Shown: one piece after another, positions 15,920-23,784 of the stretch | How positions within the stretch are numbered: the stretch's first letter is position 1 | Layout: each line of letters begins with the position of its first letter | Assembly (NCBI GenBank): GCA_947476465.1 | Contig: CANJQN010000048.1 | Location: forward strand, 1 to 34,078 | Direction: 5' to 3' | DNA from: Comamonadaceae bacterium | Lineage (GTDB): Bacteria > Pseudomonadota > Gammaproteobacteria > Burkholderiales > Burkholderiaceae_C | Length of the DNA stretch: 34,078 nt | The notes under the pieces: generated by a model | Seen by the model: only the letters and a program-made list of their open reading frames with translations | What the model was told of the DNA's origin: nothing | The model's database searches: none | Program-made: the position numbers and the translations under genes

Positions 15920-16711
15920 GTGAATACGGATTTGGATCAGGTCAGCGTTGCGATCCAAGGCCCCAAATGTCTGGTCACCATCGAGCGGGCATCCGAACAC
16001 AACACCATGACCGACAAGGTGATGCACGAGCTCGTGCAGGCTCTGCGCATCGCGGAGTCGTCACCGGGCGTGCGGGTGATCGTGTTGACGGGGCAGGGCG
16101 ACAAGTCTTTTTGCGCCGGCGGCAAGCTCAAGCCAACCACCGACGGCTCGCCCTTTGCGGTCGAACCCGGTCGCTTCGATCACCCGATCGCCGAACTGTT
16201 TCGCGCCATGGACCGCAGCAACCTGCCGATCATCGCGCGCATCAACGGCGACACCTTCGGCGGCGGGGTGGGACTGGCCTGCGCCTGCGACTTCGCGGTC
16301 GCAGTCGATACGGCGCGCTTTGGCACCACCGAGGCGGCCGTGGGCGTTTTTCCCATGATGATCCTGCCGGTGCTGATGCGCGTGATCCCCCGCCGGCGGT
16401 TCATCGAGATGTGCTTGCTCGCCCAGCGGTTCTCGGCCGAGGTGGCCAAGTCGTATGACATCGTCAACCAGGTCGTCCCAGCCGCGCAATTGGACGAAGC
16501 GGTCGACGCCCTGGTCAGCCGGCTCAGCGCGAACTCTCCGGTCGCCCTGCGGATCGGGCGCAGAACCATCTCGGCGGTGACAGACCTGTCGTTGGCGGAC
16601 GCGCTGCACCTGACTCAGGCGATCCTTCCCGTGATGGCTCAGAGCGCCGACAGCAAAGAAGGCATGCGCGCCTTTGCGGAGCGGCGCGCACCGGTGTGGC
16701 CAGGCAGTTGA
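15920..16711 (+). CDS. Enoyl-CoA hydratase/isomerase (crotonase) family enzyme
   Basis: A 263-residue crotonase-fold enzyme acting on an acyl-CoA thioester. The first oxyanion-hole motif is KSFCAGGKLK and the second INGDTFGGGVGLACACDFAVA. Of the two catalytic glutamates of classical hydratases, the second is kept (Glu138 in FGTTEAAVG), while the first is glycine (Gly118 in GGGVGL). The 20-residue spacing confirms the alignment. The FGGGVGL form occurs in methylglutaconyl-CoA-hydratase-like bacterial enzymes, so isomerase, hydratase or hydrolase chemistry on a branched acyl-CoA is possible. The start is the GTG at 15920 with gggag (15904-15908) upstream. It lies between two Bug receptors and ahead of a CoA-transferase, so it probably belongs to one degradative route. 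Confidence 0.9.
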   Translation: MNTDLDQVSVAIQGPKCLVTIERASEHNTMTDKVMHELVQALRIAESSPGVRVIVLTGQGDKSFCAGGKLKPTTDGSPFAVEPGRFDHPIAELFRAMDRSNLPIIARINGDTFGGGVGLACACDFAVAVDTARFGTTEAAVGVFPMMILPVLMRVIPRRRFIEMCLLAQRFSAEVAKSYDIVNQVVPAAQLDEAVDALVSRLSANSPVALRIGRRTISAVTDLSLADALHLTQAILPVMAQSADSKEGMRAFAERRAPVWPGS

Positions 16712-16816
16712 TGACGAGCGCAACCCCGGGCGTGTGAAACGACGAGCATGCACCCCCGAGCCGCGCCTTTGCCTGGCGAGCCTTGAGAGCCACCGACACT
16801 TCCACAGGAGACAGAC

Positions 16817-17794
16817 ATGAGCGGATTTTCCAATCGACGAGAAGCATTGCTGGCGCTGGGCGCCTGGTCCATGGCTTTTGCCAGCGGGCCCAGCTGGAGC
16901 CAGGACTTTCCGTCCAAGCCCTTGAGGATCGTCGTGGCCTATCCGCCCGGGGGGCCGGTCGACGTGGTGGCCCGCATCATTGAGGAACCGCTGAGCAAAG
17001 CCCTGGGTCAGCCGATCATCATCGAGTACAAGCCCGGTGCCGGTGGCGTCATCGGCTCGGACTTTGTGGCCAAGTCGAGGGCCGACGGATACACGCTCCT
17101 CATGGGCTCAACCCCGTTGGCCATCCAGGAGACCCTGGTGGCCAAGCTGCCCTATTCGGCCCTGACGGACTTCACCACGATCTCCAATGTGGCCGAGGGA
17201 CCGCAGGTGCTTGTCATCCCGACGAAGTTGCCGGTGAACAGCGTGCGTGAGCTGATCGACTATGCCAAGGCCAAAGGCAGCCTCAACTTCGCCTCGCCCA
17301 GCGCGGGCGGATCCAACCATCTGGCCGCCGAGATGTTCAAGGGTGCTGCTGGCATCAATGCCACGCACATTCCCTACAAGGGCAGCGCACCGGCCGAAGT
17401 CGATTTGATCGGAGGCCAGGTCGACTTCATGTTCGGCGCGCTGACCACCTCATTGCGTCACGTCGAGAGCGGCCGCCTGCGGGCCCTGGGCGTGACGACC
17501 AAAACCCGATTTGCCAATGCGCCGAACATTCCCACCATCGCGGAGACCTTGCCTGGCTTCGAGGTGAGCTCCTGGTACGGCTTGCTGGGCCCCAAAGGGA
17601 TTCCACCGCAGATCACCAACAGGATCAATGCCGAGGTGAACAAGATCATTCTCAGTGCGGATGTGAGAGCCCGCTTGAACAAGGTCGACCTTGAACCCAG
17701 CCCTGGCAGCGCGGACCATTTTGGGCAGTATCTCCGGCAAAACACCGAGGCGTGGCGCAAGGTCATCAAGGACAACAACGTCAAGACCGATTAA
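16817..17794 (+). CDS. Bug-family (TctC-like) periplasmic solute receptor 2
   Basis: A 325-residue receptor paralogous to the one at 14740 but clearly diverged. The signal region contains twin arginines (SNRREALLALG) and ends near SWSQDFPSKP. Landmarks are FPSKPLRIVVAYPPGGPVD, IEYKPGAGGVIGSDFVAKS, IPYKGSAPAEVDLIGGQVDFMFG and a C-terminal QNTEAWRKVIKDN. A Shine-Dalgarno (caggagac) precedes the ATG at 16817 by a few bases. No TctA or TctB membrane subunit is present in the window, so it would have to work with permeases encoded elsewhere or act as a sensor. It is separated from the crotonase gene by 105 bases and from the CoA-transferase gene by 43. Confidence 0.92.
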   Translation: MSGFSNRREALLALGAWSMAFASGPSWSQDFPSKPLRIVVAYPPGGPVDVVARIIEEPLSKALGQPIIIEYKPGAGGVIGSDFVAKSRADGYTLLMGSTPLAIQETLVAKLPYSALTDFTTISNVAEGPQVLVIPTKLPVNSVRELIDYAKAKGSLNFASPSAGGSNHLAAEMFKGAAGINATHIPYKGSAPAEVDLIGGQVDFMFGALTTSLRHVESGRLRALGVTTKTRFANAPNIPTIAETLPGFEVSSWYGLLGPKGIPPQITNRINAEVNKIILSADVRARLNKVDLEPSPGSADHFGQYLRQNTEAWRKVIKDNNVKTD

Positions 17795-17837
17795 GGGCGG
17801 GCGCTGCCGACACCCGCAAGACTCAAGGATCGGGCAA

Positions 17838-19037
17838 GTGACAAGCTCCTCAAGTCGTCCGCTGGACGGCATCCGCATTCTGGAGATCACGTCAATGATC
17901 TTCGGCCCGCTGGCGTGTCAACATCTTGGTGACCTGGGCGCCGATGTGATCAAGCTGGAACCTCCCGAGGGGGATCTCACCCGTGCCATCGGGCCCCGAA
18001 AGTCCAAAGACATGGGCGCTTACTTCATGAACTGCAACCGCAGCAAGCGAAGCGTTGTTGCCGACCTCAAGACCGAAGAGGGGCAAGTGATTCTTCACAA
18101 GCTGGTCAAGCACTGCGATGTGCTTGTCCATTCGACGCGCTCCGCCGGGGCGGCACGGATCGGGCTGAGCTTCGATTCCTTGTCAAAGTTGAACCCGCGT
18201 CTGGTGTTCTGCCATCTGACGGGCTATGGCGATGCGGGCGAGTACGGCGGACGGCCCGCCTACGATGACATCATCCAGGCCGAGTCCGGCCTGGCCGATC
18301 TGCAGCGCGTGGTTGGCGGAGCGCCCAGGTTCATGCCTGCCATCATCGCCGACAAGGTGAGCGGCTTGCATGCGGCGGTCGGGATCATGGCCGCCTTGAT
18401 GCAGCGCGTTCGCACCGGCCGTGGCCAAGACCTGTCGATCTCCATGTTCGAGACGATGGCCGCGTTCAACCTGGTCGAGCACCAATGGGGCCATGTGTTC
18501 GAGCCGCCGACCGGCTCGATGGGGTATCCGCCGGTAAGCATGGGCACGCGGCGCCCGTATCCCACACGTGATGGCTTCCTTGCCGTCCTGCCCTACACCG
18601 ACGCGCACTGGCATGCGTTCTTTCGTGCCGCGGGTGCGCCGCAGATGATGCAAGACCCGCGCTTTTCCTCGTTCGAGGCGCGCCAGCGCAATGTCCCGGC
18701 CGTATGGCCGGAGGTGGAGCGGCAGCTGGCCAAGAAGACCAATGCACAGTGGCAAGAGCTCCTGGGCCGCGACGGCGTTCCCTTCGCCATCGTCAAATCG
18801 CTGGAGGATCTGCGTGACGATCCTCATCTGGCCAGCGTCGGGTTTTGGCAAGCGCATCAACATCCCACCGAAGGAGACCTGCGGCTGACCCGGTCACCGT
18901 TCGAGTTCAAGGGTGTGGATTTGAGCGTGCGTAAGCTGCCCCCCCGGCTTGGGGAGCACACACGCGAGGTCTTGGCCGAGTGCGGCTGTGGCCCGGATCA
19001 GATCGATGCGCTAACCGGCGCCGGGCGTCAGGTGTGA
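17838..19037 (+). CDS. Class III CoA-transferase (CaiB/BaiF family)
   Basis: A 399-residue CoA-transferase that moves CoA between carboxylic acids through a covalent aspartyl intermediate. It opens with the family pattern RPLDGIRILEITSMIFGPLA and continues LGDLGADVIKLEPPEGD. The nucleophile is probably Asp143 in RPAYDDIIQAESGL, followed by MAALMQRVRTGRGQDLSISM. The start is the GTG at 17838, preceded by aagga nine bases upstream. The initiating codon is in frame with conserved residues and no nearer ATG exists. It is the fourth gene of the Bug-crotonase-Bug cassette and would supply the CoA thioester used by the crotonase. Its last 27 bases overlap livM on the opposite strand. Confidence 0.93.
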   Translation: MTSSSSRPLDGIRILEITSMIFGPLACQHLGDLGADVIKLEPPEGDLTRAIGPRKSKDMGAYFMNCNRSKRSVVADLKTEEGQVILHKLVKHCDVLVHSTRSAGAARIGLSFDSLSKLNPRLVFCHLTGYGDAGEYGGRPAYDDIIQAESGLADLQRVVGGAPRFMPAIIADKVSGLHAAVGIMAALMQRVRTGRGQDLSISMFETMAAFNLVEHQWGHVFEPPTGSMGYPPVSMGTRRPYPTRDGFLAVLPYTDAHWHAFFRAAGAPQMMQDPRFSSFEARQRNVPAVWPEVERQLAKKTNAQWQELLGRDGVPFAIVKSLEDLRDDPHLASVGFWQAHQHPTEGDLRLTRSPFEFKGVDLSVRKLPPRLGEHTREVLAECGCGPDQIDALTGAGRQV

Positions 19038-19994
19038 GGTGGTGGTTGACGCGGCCGCCCGCGCCCGGCGCCGATCCATCCACGCCAGCAGCTCGCCCAC
19101 GATGCCCTTGCGGAAGGCCAGCACGCACACCACGAAGATGACGCCGATGATCACCGTGACATAGGCGCCCACCTTGTCGGCCAGCGTGTTTTGCAGGCCG
19201 ATCACGATGGCGGCGCCCAGCACTGGCCCGAACAGGGTGCCGACCCCGCCCAAAAGGCTCATGAGGATCACCTCGCCGGACATCGACCAGTGCACGTCGG
19301 TCAGGGTCGCAAAACCCATGACCACGGTTTTGAGGCCGCCGGCCAGGCCGGCCAAGCTGGCCGAGAGCACGAACGCCATCAGCTTGTACTTGTCGACCTC
19401 GTAGCCCAGGGAGATGGCGCGGGGCTGGTTCTCGCGGATCATCTTGAGCACCTGGCCGAAGGGCGAGCTGACGATGCGCGCGATGCCAGCGAAACAGGCG
19501 ACAAAGATCGCCAGCACAACGTAGTAGAGCGTGATGTCGGAATCGAGCGGCAGCAGCCCCAGCAGGCGCCCGCGCGGCACACCCTGCAGGCCGTCCTCGC
19601 CGCCAGTGAAGGGCGCCTGCAGCGCGATGAAGAACACCATCTGTGCCAGCGCCAACGTGATCATGGCGAAATAGATGCCCTGGCGCCGGATGGCCACCAG
19701 GCCGAAGATCAGGCCCAGCAGCGCCGAGGCCACGACACCAGCCAGGATGGCCAACTCGGGCGTCCAGCCCAGCGCGCGGACGAACCAGCCGGTGACGTAA
19801 GCCGCCGACCCGAAAAAGGCCGCGTGGCCAAAGGACAGCAGGCCGGTAAACCCCAGCAGCAGGTTGAAGGCACAGGCGAACAACGCGAAGCACAGCAGCT
19901 TCATCACGAACACCGGGTACAGGCCGAGAACCGGCGCGAGCAGGCCCAGCGCGAGCAGGGCCACGTAGGTGAGGCGAAGGACGTTCTTGTTCAT
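19011..19994 (-). CDS. livM: Branched-chain amino-acid ABC transporter permease
   Basis: A 327-residue inner-membrane permease with about nine hydrophobic segments. The hallmark LLGFTGLLSFGHAAFFG lies in the N-terminal half, and the cytoplasmic ATPase-coupling loop SPFGQVLKMIRENQPRAISLGY at about 200-220. LLGGVGTLFGPVLGAA follows. It pairs with LivH to form the translocation channel for leucine, isoleucine, valine or related substrates. It begins one base after the livH stop and is the last gene of the livGFKHM operon. The final 27 bases overlap the convergent CoA-transferase gene. Confidence 0.94.
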   Translation of the reverse strand: MNKNVLRLTYVALLALGLLAPVLGLYPVFVMKLLCFALFACAFNLLLGFTGLLSFGHAAFFGSAAYVTGWFVRALGWTPELAILAGVVASALLGLIFGLVAIRRQGIYFAMITLALAQMVFFIALQAPFTGGEDGLQGVPRGRLLGLLPLDSDITLYYVVLAIFVACFAGIARIVSSPFGQVLKMIRENQPRAISLGYEVDKYKLMAFVLSASLAGLAGGLKTVVMGFATLTDVHWSMSGEVILMSLLGGVGTLFGPVLGAAIVIGLQNTLADKVGAYVTVIIGVIFVVCVLAFRKGIVGELLAWMDRRRARAAASTTTSHLTPGAG

Positions 19995-19995
19995 G

Positions 19996-20880
19996 TCAGG
20001 CCTCCTTACCGAAGAGGCCGGCGGGGCGGATCATGAGGACGATCGCCATGATCACGAAGACGACCACATTGGACGCTTCGGGATAGAAAACGCGGGTGAG
20101 GCCTTCGATCATGCCCAGCCCCAGGCCCGTGACCACCGAGCCCAGGATCGAGCCCATGCCGCCGATCACCACCACGGCGAACACCACGATGATCAGGTTC
20201 GAACCCATGAGCGGCGTCACCTGCACGATGGGCGCGGCCAGCACGCCGGCCAGGGCCGCCAGCGCGGCGCCGGCGCCGTAGGTGAGCATCACCATCAGCG
20301 GCACGTTCACGCCGAAGGCCTGCACCAGCTTGGCGTTCTCGGTGCCGGCGCGCAGGTAGGCGCCCAGGCGGGTGCGCTCGATCAGCCACCAGGTGCCCAG
20401 GCAGACGACCAGCGAGAACAGCACGACCCAGGCCCGATAGATAGGCAGGATCATGAAGCCGAGATTGACCGAGCCCTGCAACAGGTCGGGCACGGGATAG
20501 GACTGGCCGGACGAGCCGAACTGCTCGCGCAGCATGCCCTCCAGAATGAGGGCCAGCCCGAAGGTGAGCAACAGGCCATAGAGCGGATCAAGCCCGTACA
20601 GCCGCTTGAGCATGGTGCGTTCGATCACGACCCCCAGCACACCGACGGCCAACGGCGCGAGCACCAGGGCGAACCAGTAGTTCAACCCCAGACTGTCCAG
20701 CATGAGCCAGGCGAACAGGGCCCCCAGCATGTACAGCGCGCCGTGCGCGAAGTTGACGATATCGAGCAGGCCGAAGATGACCGCCAGGCCCAGGCTCAAA
20801 AGCGCGTAGAAGGCGCCGTTGACCAGGCCGAGCATCAGCTGGCTCAGGAAGGCCTGCAGGGGAATGCCGAAAATCTCCAT
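19996..20880 (-). CDS. livH: Branched-chain amino-acid ABC transporter permease
   Basis: A 294-residue permease with the LivH signatures GLVNGAFYALLSLGLAVIFG and LLDIVNFAHGALYMLGA near the N-terminus, a coupling-loop segment RTRLGAYLRAGTENAKLVQAF, and VFAVVVIGGMGSILGSV. It forms the other half of the transmembrane channel with LivM. Eight or so hydrophobic helices fit the usual topology. It starts 62 bases after livK, the gap probably containing the livH Shine-Dalgarno. Length is normal. Confidence 0.94.
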   Translation of the reverse strand: MEIFGIPLQAFLSQLMLGLVNGAFYALLSLGLAVIFGLLDIVNFAHGALYMLGALFAWLMLDSLGLNYWFALVLAPLAVGVLGVVIERTMLKRLYGLDPLYGLLLTFGLALILEGMLREQFGSSGQSYPVPDLLQGSVNLGFMILPIYRAWVVLFSLVVCLGTWWLIERTRLGAYLRAGTENAKLVQAFGVNVPLMVMLTYGAGAALAALAGVLAAPIVQVTPLMGSNLIIVVFAVVVIGGMGSILGSVVTGLGLGMIEGLTRVFYPEASNVVVFVIMAIVLMIRPAGLFGKEA

Positions 20881-20942
20881 ATCGCTCCGTTGGGTGAGCT
20901 CTGGGCCGGCGCTTGCACCAGCCCAGGGCTCAGGTCATTGGC

Positions 20943-22151
20943 CTACTTCTTGACCAGCGCGCACTTGCTGTCGGCCAGGGTGGTGAACGCCTGCTCGGCC
21001 GGAAACTTCGTGACCAGCTTGTAGTAATCCCAGGGCTTGTTCGAATCCTTTTGCCCCTTGACCTGGTACAGGTACATGTCGTGCATGAGCCGGCCGTCCT
21101 GGCGGATCGTGGCGCCCTTGTGATAGAAGTCGTCGATCTTCATCTTCTTGAGCTGCGCCATCACCTTGTCGGCATCGGTGGTGCCCACCGCTTGAACGGC
21201 CTTGAGGTAGGTCGTGGTGGCCGAGTAGTCGGCGGCCTGCAGGCTCGAGGGCATGCGCTTGTACTTGGTGAAGAAGCGGGCCGCGAATTTGCGGCTGGCG
21301 TCGTCCTGGTCCCAGTACCAGCTGTCGGCGAATTGCAGGCCTTCGACGGTGTTCAGCCCCATGCTGTGGATGTCGTTGATGAAGATCAGCAGGCCGGCCA
21401 CCTTCATGGTCTTGGTCACCCCGAATTCCTTGGCGGCCTTCATGGCGTTGACGGTGTCGCCGCCGGCGTTCGCCATGGCGAGAATCTGCGCCTTCGAACC
21501 CTGGGCCTGCAGCAGGAACGAGGAGAAGTCCGACGCATTGAGCGGGTGCTTGATGGAACCGGCCACGGTGCCACCATTAGCCTTGACCACCGCCGTGGCG
21601 TCGGCCTCGAGTGACTGGCCGAATGCATAGTCGGCGGTCAGGAAATACCAGCTCTTGTTGCCCGCCTTCACCAGCGCAGTGCCCGCGACCTTGGCCAGGG
21701 CCACGGTGTCGTAGGCGTAGTGCACGGAGTAGGGCGTGCAATCTTCATTGGTCAGCCGCGCCGAGCCCGCGCCAATGACGATGAAGGGGCGCTTCTTCTC
21801 GGCCGCCACCTTGGACATGGCGATGGCGGTGCCCGAGCTGGTGCCGCCCACCAGCATGGCGAGGTTTTCCTTGTCGATCCACTCGCGGGCTTTGCTGCTG
21901 GCAACGTCGGCCTTGTTCTGGTGGTCGGCCGACAGCACCTCGATCGGACGGTTCAGCACCTTGCCGCCGAAGTCCTCCACCGCCATCTTGATCATCTCGG
22001 CGCCGGCCGGGCCGTCGAGGTCGGCGTACAGGCTGGACATGTCGGTGATGAAGCCGATGCGAACCGGACCGGTCTGGGTCTGGGCCATGGCCGAGAAAGT
22101 GCCCAGGCCCACGGTCAGCGCGGTAACGAGGGGTTTGATCATGTACTTCAT
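20943..22151 (-). CDS. livK: Branched-chain amino-acid ABC transporter substrate-binding protein
   Basis: A 402-residue periplasmic binding protein of the Leu/Ile/Val/amide family. The signal peptide MKYMIKPLVTALTVGLGTFSAMAQ is given here only to residue 20 of its core (cleavage after AMA). GPVRIGFITDMSSLYADLDG opens the mature protein. VGGTSSGTAIAMSKVA and the C-terminal WDYYKLVTKFPAEQAF are typical of type 4 binding proteins in this order. It has no lipobox and is therefore soluble in the periplasm. A strong Shine-Dalgarno (aaggagac) precedes the ATG. Substrate could be a branched-chain amino acid, an amide or an aromatic acid, since this subfamily is broad. It lies inside the transporter operon between livF and livH. 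Confidence 0.92.
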   Translation of the reverse strand: MKYMIKPLVTALTVGLGTFSAMAQTQTGPVRIGFITDMSSLYADLDGPAGAEMIKMAVEDFGGKVLNRPIEVLSADHQNKADVASSKAREWIDKENLAMLVGGTSSGTAIAMSKVAAEKKRPFIVIGAGSARLTNEDCTPYSVHYAYDTVALAKVAGTALVKAGNKSWYFLTADYAFGQSLEADATAVVKANGGTVAGSIKHPLNASDFSSFLLQAQGSKAQILAMANAGGDTVNAMKAAKEFGVTKTMKVAGLLIFINDIHSMGLNTVEGLQFADSWYWDQDDASRKFAARFFTKYKRMPSSLQAADYSATTTYLKAVQAVGTTDADKVMAQLKKMKIDDFYHKGATIRQDGRLMHDMYLYQVKGQKDSNKPWDYYKLVTKFPAEQAFTTLADSKCALVKK

Positions 22152-22187
22152 GAAAGTCTCCTTGGGTGAAAAACGGGGGGTGGGCGA

Positions 22188-22895
22188 TCACACGCCCAGG
22201 TATTCTTGCAGCATGGCGGTGTTCTCGCGCAGCTCGTGCTGGGCGAACTCACGCACGATCTTGCCGTGCTCCATGATGTAGAAGCGGTCGGCCAGGGGCG
22301 CCGCGAAGCGGAAGTTCTGCTCGACCAGCACGATGGTGTAACCGCGTGACTTGAGGGTGCGAATGGTTTCGGCGAGCTTTTGCACGATCACCGGCGCCAG
22401 TCCCTCGGAGATCTCGTCGAGCAGCAGCAGCCGCGCGCCGGTGCGCAGGATGCGGGCCACCGCCAGCATCTGCTGCTCGCCGCCCGACAGGCGCGTGCCG
22501 GGGCTGCTGGCACGCTCCTTGAGGTTGGGGAACATGTCGTAGATCTCGGCCACGCTCATGCCGCCCTGGCCCACAGGGGGCGGCAGCAGCAAATTTTCTT
22601 GTGCCGACAGGCTGGCGAAGATGCCGCGCTCTTCGGGGCAGTAGCCCACGCCCAGCCGGGCGATGCGGTGTGGCGCCATGCGGATCGACTCTTGCCCGGC
22701 GATGCGCAACGTGCCAGTGCGCCGGCCGGTCAGGCCCATGATCGCGCGCAAGGTGGTGGTGCGGCCGGCGCCGTTGCGCCCCAGCAGCGACACCACCTCG
22801 CCCTCGTTGACCGTGAGGTTGACGCCGTGCAAAACATGCGATTCGCCGTACCAGGCGTGCAGGTTGTCAATGCGCAGGAGCTCTTGCATGCTCAT
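22188..22895 (-). CDS. livF: Branched-chain amino-acid ABC transporter ATP-binding protein
   Basis: A 235-residue ATPase subunit. The ABC signature LSGGEQQ (136-142) and Walker B LLLLDE (156-161) are intact, and VEQNF and the H-loop region follow. The Walker A reads GRNGAGRTTT (39-48), with arginine at position 45 where lysine normally contacts the ATP phosphates. The DNA codon is cgc. I recall this variant in other Burkholderiales LivF proteins, so it is probably inherited, not a sequencing error. It starts with an atga overlap at the livG stop. LivF and LivG together energise transport. Confidence 0.93.
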   Translation of the reverse strand: MSMQELLRIDNLHAWYGESHVLHGVNLTVNEGEVVSLLGRNGAGRTTTLRAIMGLTGRRTGTLRIAGQESIRMAPHRIARLGVGYCPEERGIFASLSAQENLLLPPPVGQGGMSVAEIYDMFPNLKERASSPGTRLSGGEQQMLAVARILRTGARLLLLDEISEGLAPVIVQKLAETIRTLKSRGYTIVLVEQNFRFAAPLADRFYIMEHGKIVREFAQHELRENTAMLQEYLGV

Positions 22896-23662
22896 TGGGC
22901 CCCCTGCAACTCGGTCTCGGCGGTACCCATGTAGGCCTCAATCACCAGCGGATTGCGCGAAACTTCGGCATAGGGACCGTCAGCGATGACGGCGCCGCGC
23001 TGCAGCACGGTGATGCGGTCGGCAATGGAGGACACCACGTTCATGTTGTGCTCCACCATCAGGATGGTGCGGCCGGCCGAGACCTTCTTGATGAGCTGGG
23101 TGACGCGGCCGACGTCTTCGTGGCCCATGCCCTGGGTGGGCTCGTCCAGCAGCATCAAGTCGGGCTCCAGCGCCAGCGTGGTGGCCAGCTCCAGGGCGCG
23201 CTTGCGGCCGTAGGGCAGATTGACGGTGATCTCGTCCGCGAAATCCTGCAGGTCGACCTCGGCCAGCAGTTGCCGGGCGCGCTCGTGCAGCCCGTGCAGG
23301 GACGATTCGGGCTTCCAGAAGTGAAACGAGGTGCCCAGGCCGCGCTGGAGCGCGGCGCGCACGTTGTCCAGCACGGTCATGTGCGGAAAAACGGCGGAAA
23401 TCTGGAACGAACGCACCAAGCCGCGGCGGGCGGTCTGGGCGGGTTTTTCGTGCGTGATGTCCACGCCCTGGAAAACAATACGGCCCCGGGTGGGCGCGAG
23501 AAACTTGGTCAGGAGGTTGAAGTAGGTGGTCTTGCCGGCGCCGTTGGGGCCGATCAGGGCGTGGATGTCGCCCCTGCGGACCTGCAGGTCCACCTGGTTC
23601 ACGGCGACAAAGCCCTTGAACTCCTTGGTCAGTCCCTGGGTTTCCAGGATGTATTCAGCCAC
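22892..23662 (-). CDS. livG: Branched-chain amino-acid ABC transporter ATP-binding protein
   Basis: A 256-residue ATPase with Walker A GPNGAGKTT (38-46), signature LPYGRKR (149-155, in place of LSGGQ), Walker B LMLLDEPTQGMGHED and H-loop VEHNMNVV. The unusual signature and the GMGHED ending are normal for LivG of this lineage. The start is the GTG at 23662, giving MAEYILETQGLTKEFKG. A TTG one codon earlier is the alternative. A run of five G lies about ten bases upstream. It is the first gene of the livGFKHM operon, 122 bases after icmF on the same strand. Confidence 0.93.
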   Translation of the reverse strand: MAEYILETQGLTKEFKGFVAVNQVDLQVRRGDIHALIGPNGAGKTTYFNLLTKFLAPTRGRIVFQGVDITHEKPAQTARRGLVRSFQISAVFPHMTVLDNVRAALQRGLGTSFHFWKPESSLHGLHERARQLLAEVDLQDFADEITVNLPYGRKRALELATTLALEPDLMLLDEPTQGMGHEDVGRVTQLIKKVSAGRTILMVEHNMNVVSSIADRITVLQRGAVIADGPYAEVSRNPLVIEAYMGTAETELQGAQ

Positions 23663-23695
23663 CAAACGCGCGCCCCCGATGAATTCGGAAACACC

Positions 23696-23724
23696 AATGT
23701 AGCCTAGCTGCGCCCTGGCGTCAC
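23696..23724 (-). promoter_or_regulatory. Candidate promoter of the liv operon
   Basis: On the minus strand gtgacg (23724-23719) and tacatt (23701-23696) are 17 bases apart, each matching four of six consensus bases. This would give a leader of about 30 bases before livG. No known regulator site is evident. Confidence 0.35.
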
Positions 23725-23784
23725 ACGGGGGCTGACCCTAGTGCACACCGCAAGCTCCAAGAAAGGTGGCTGCGGTAGCAGTCT

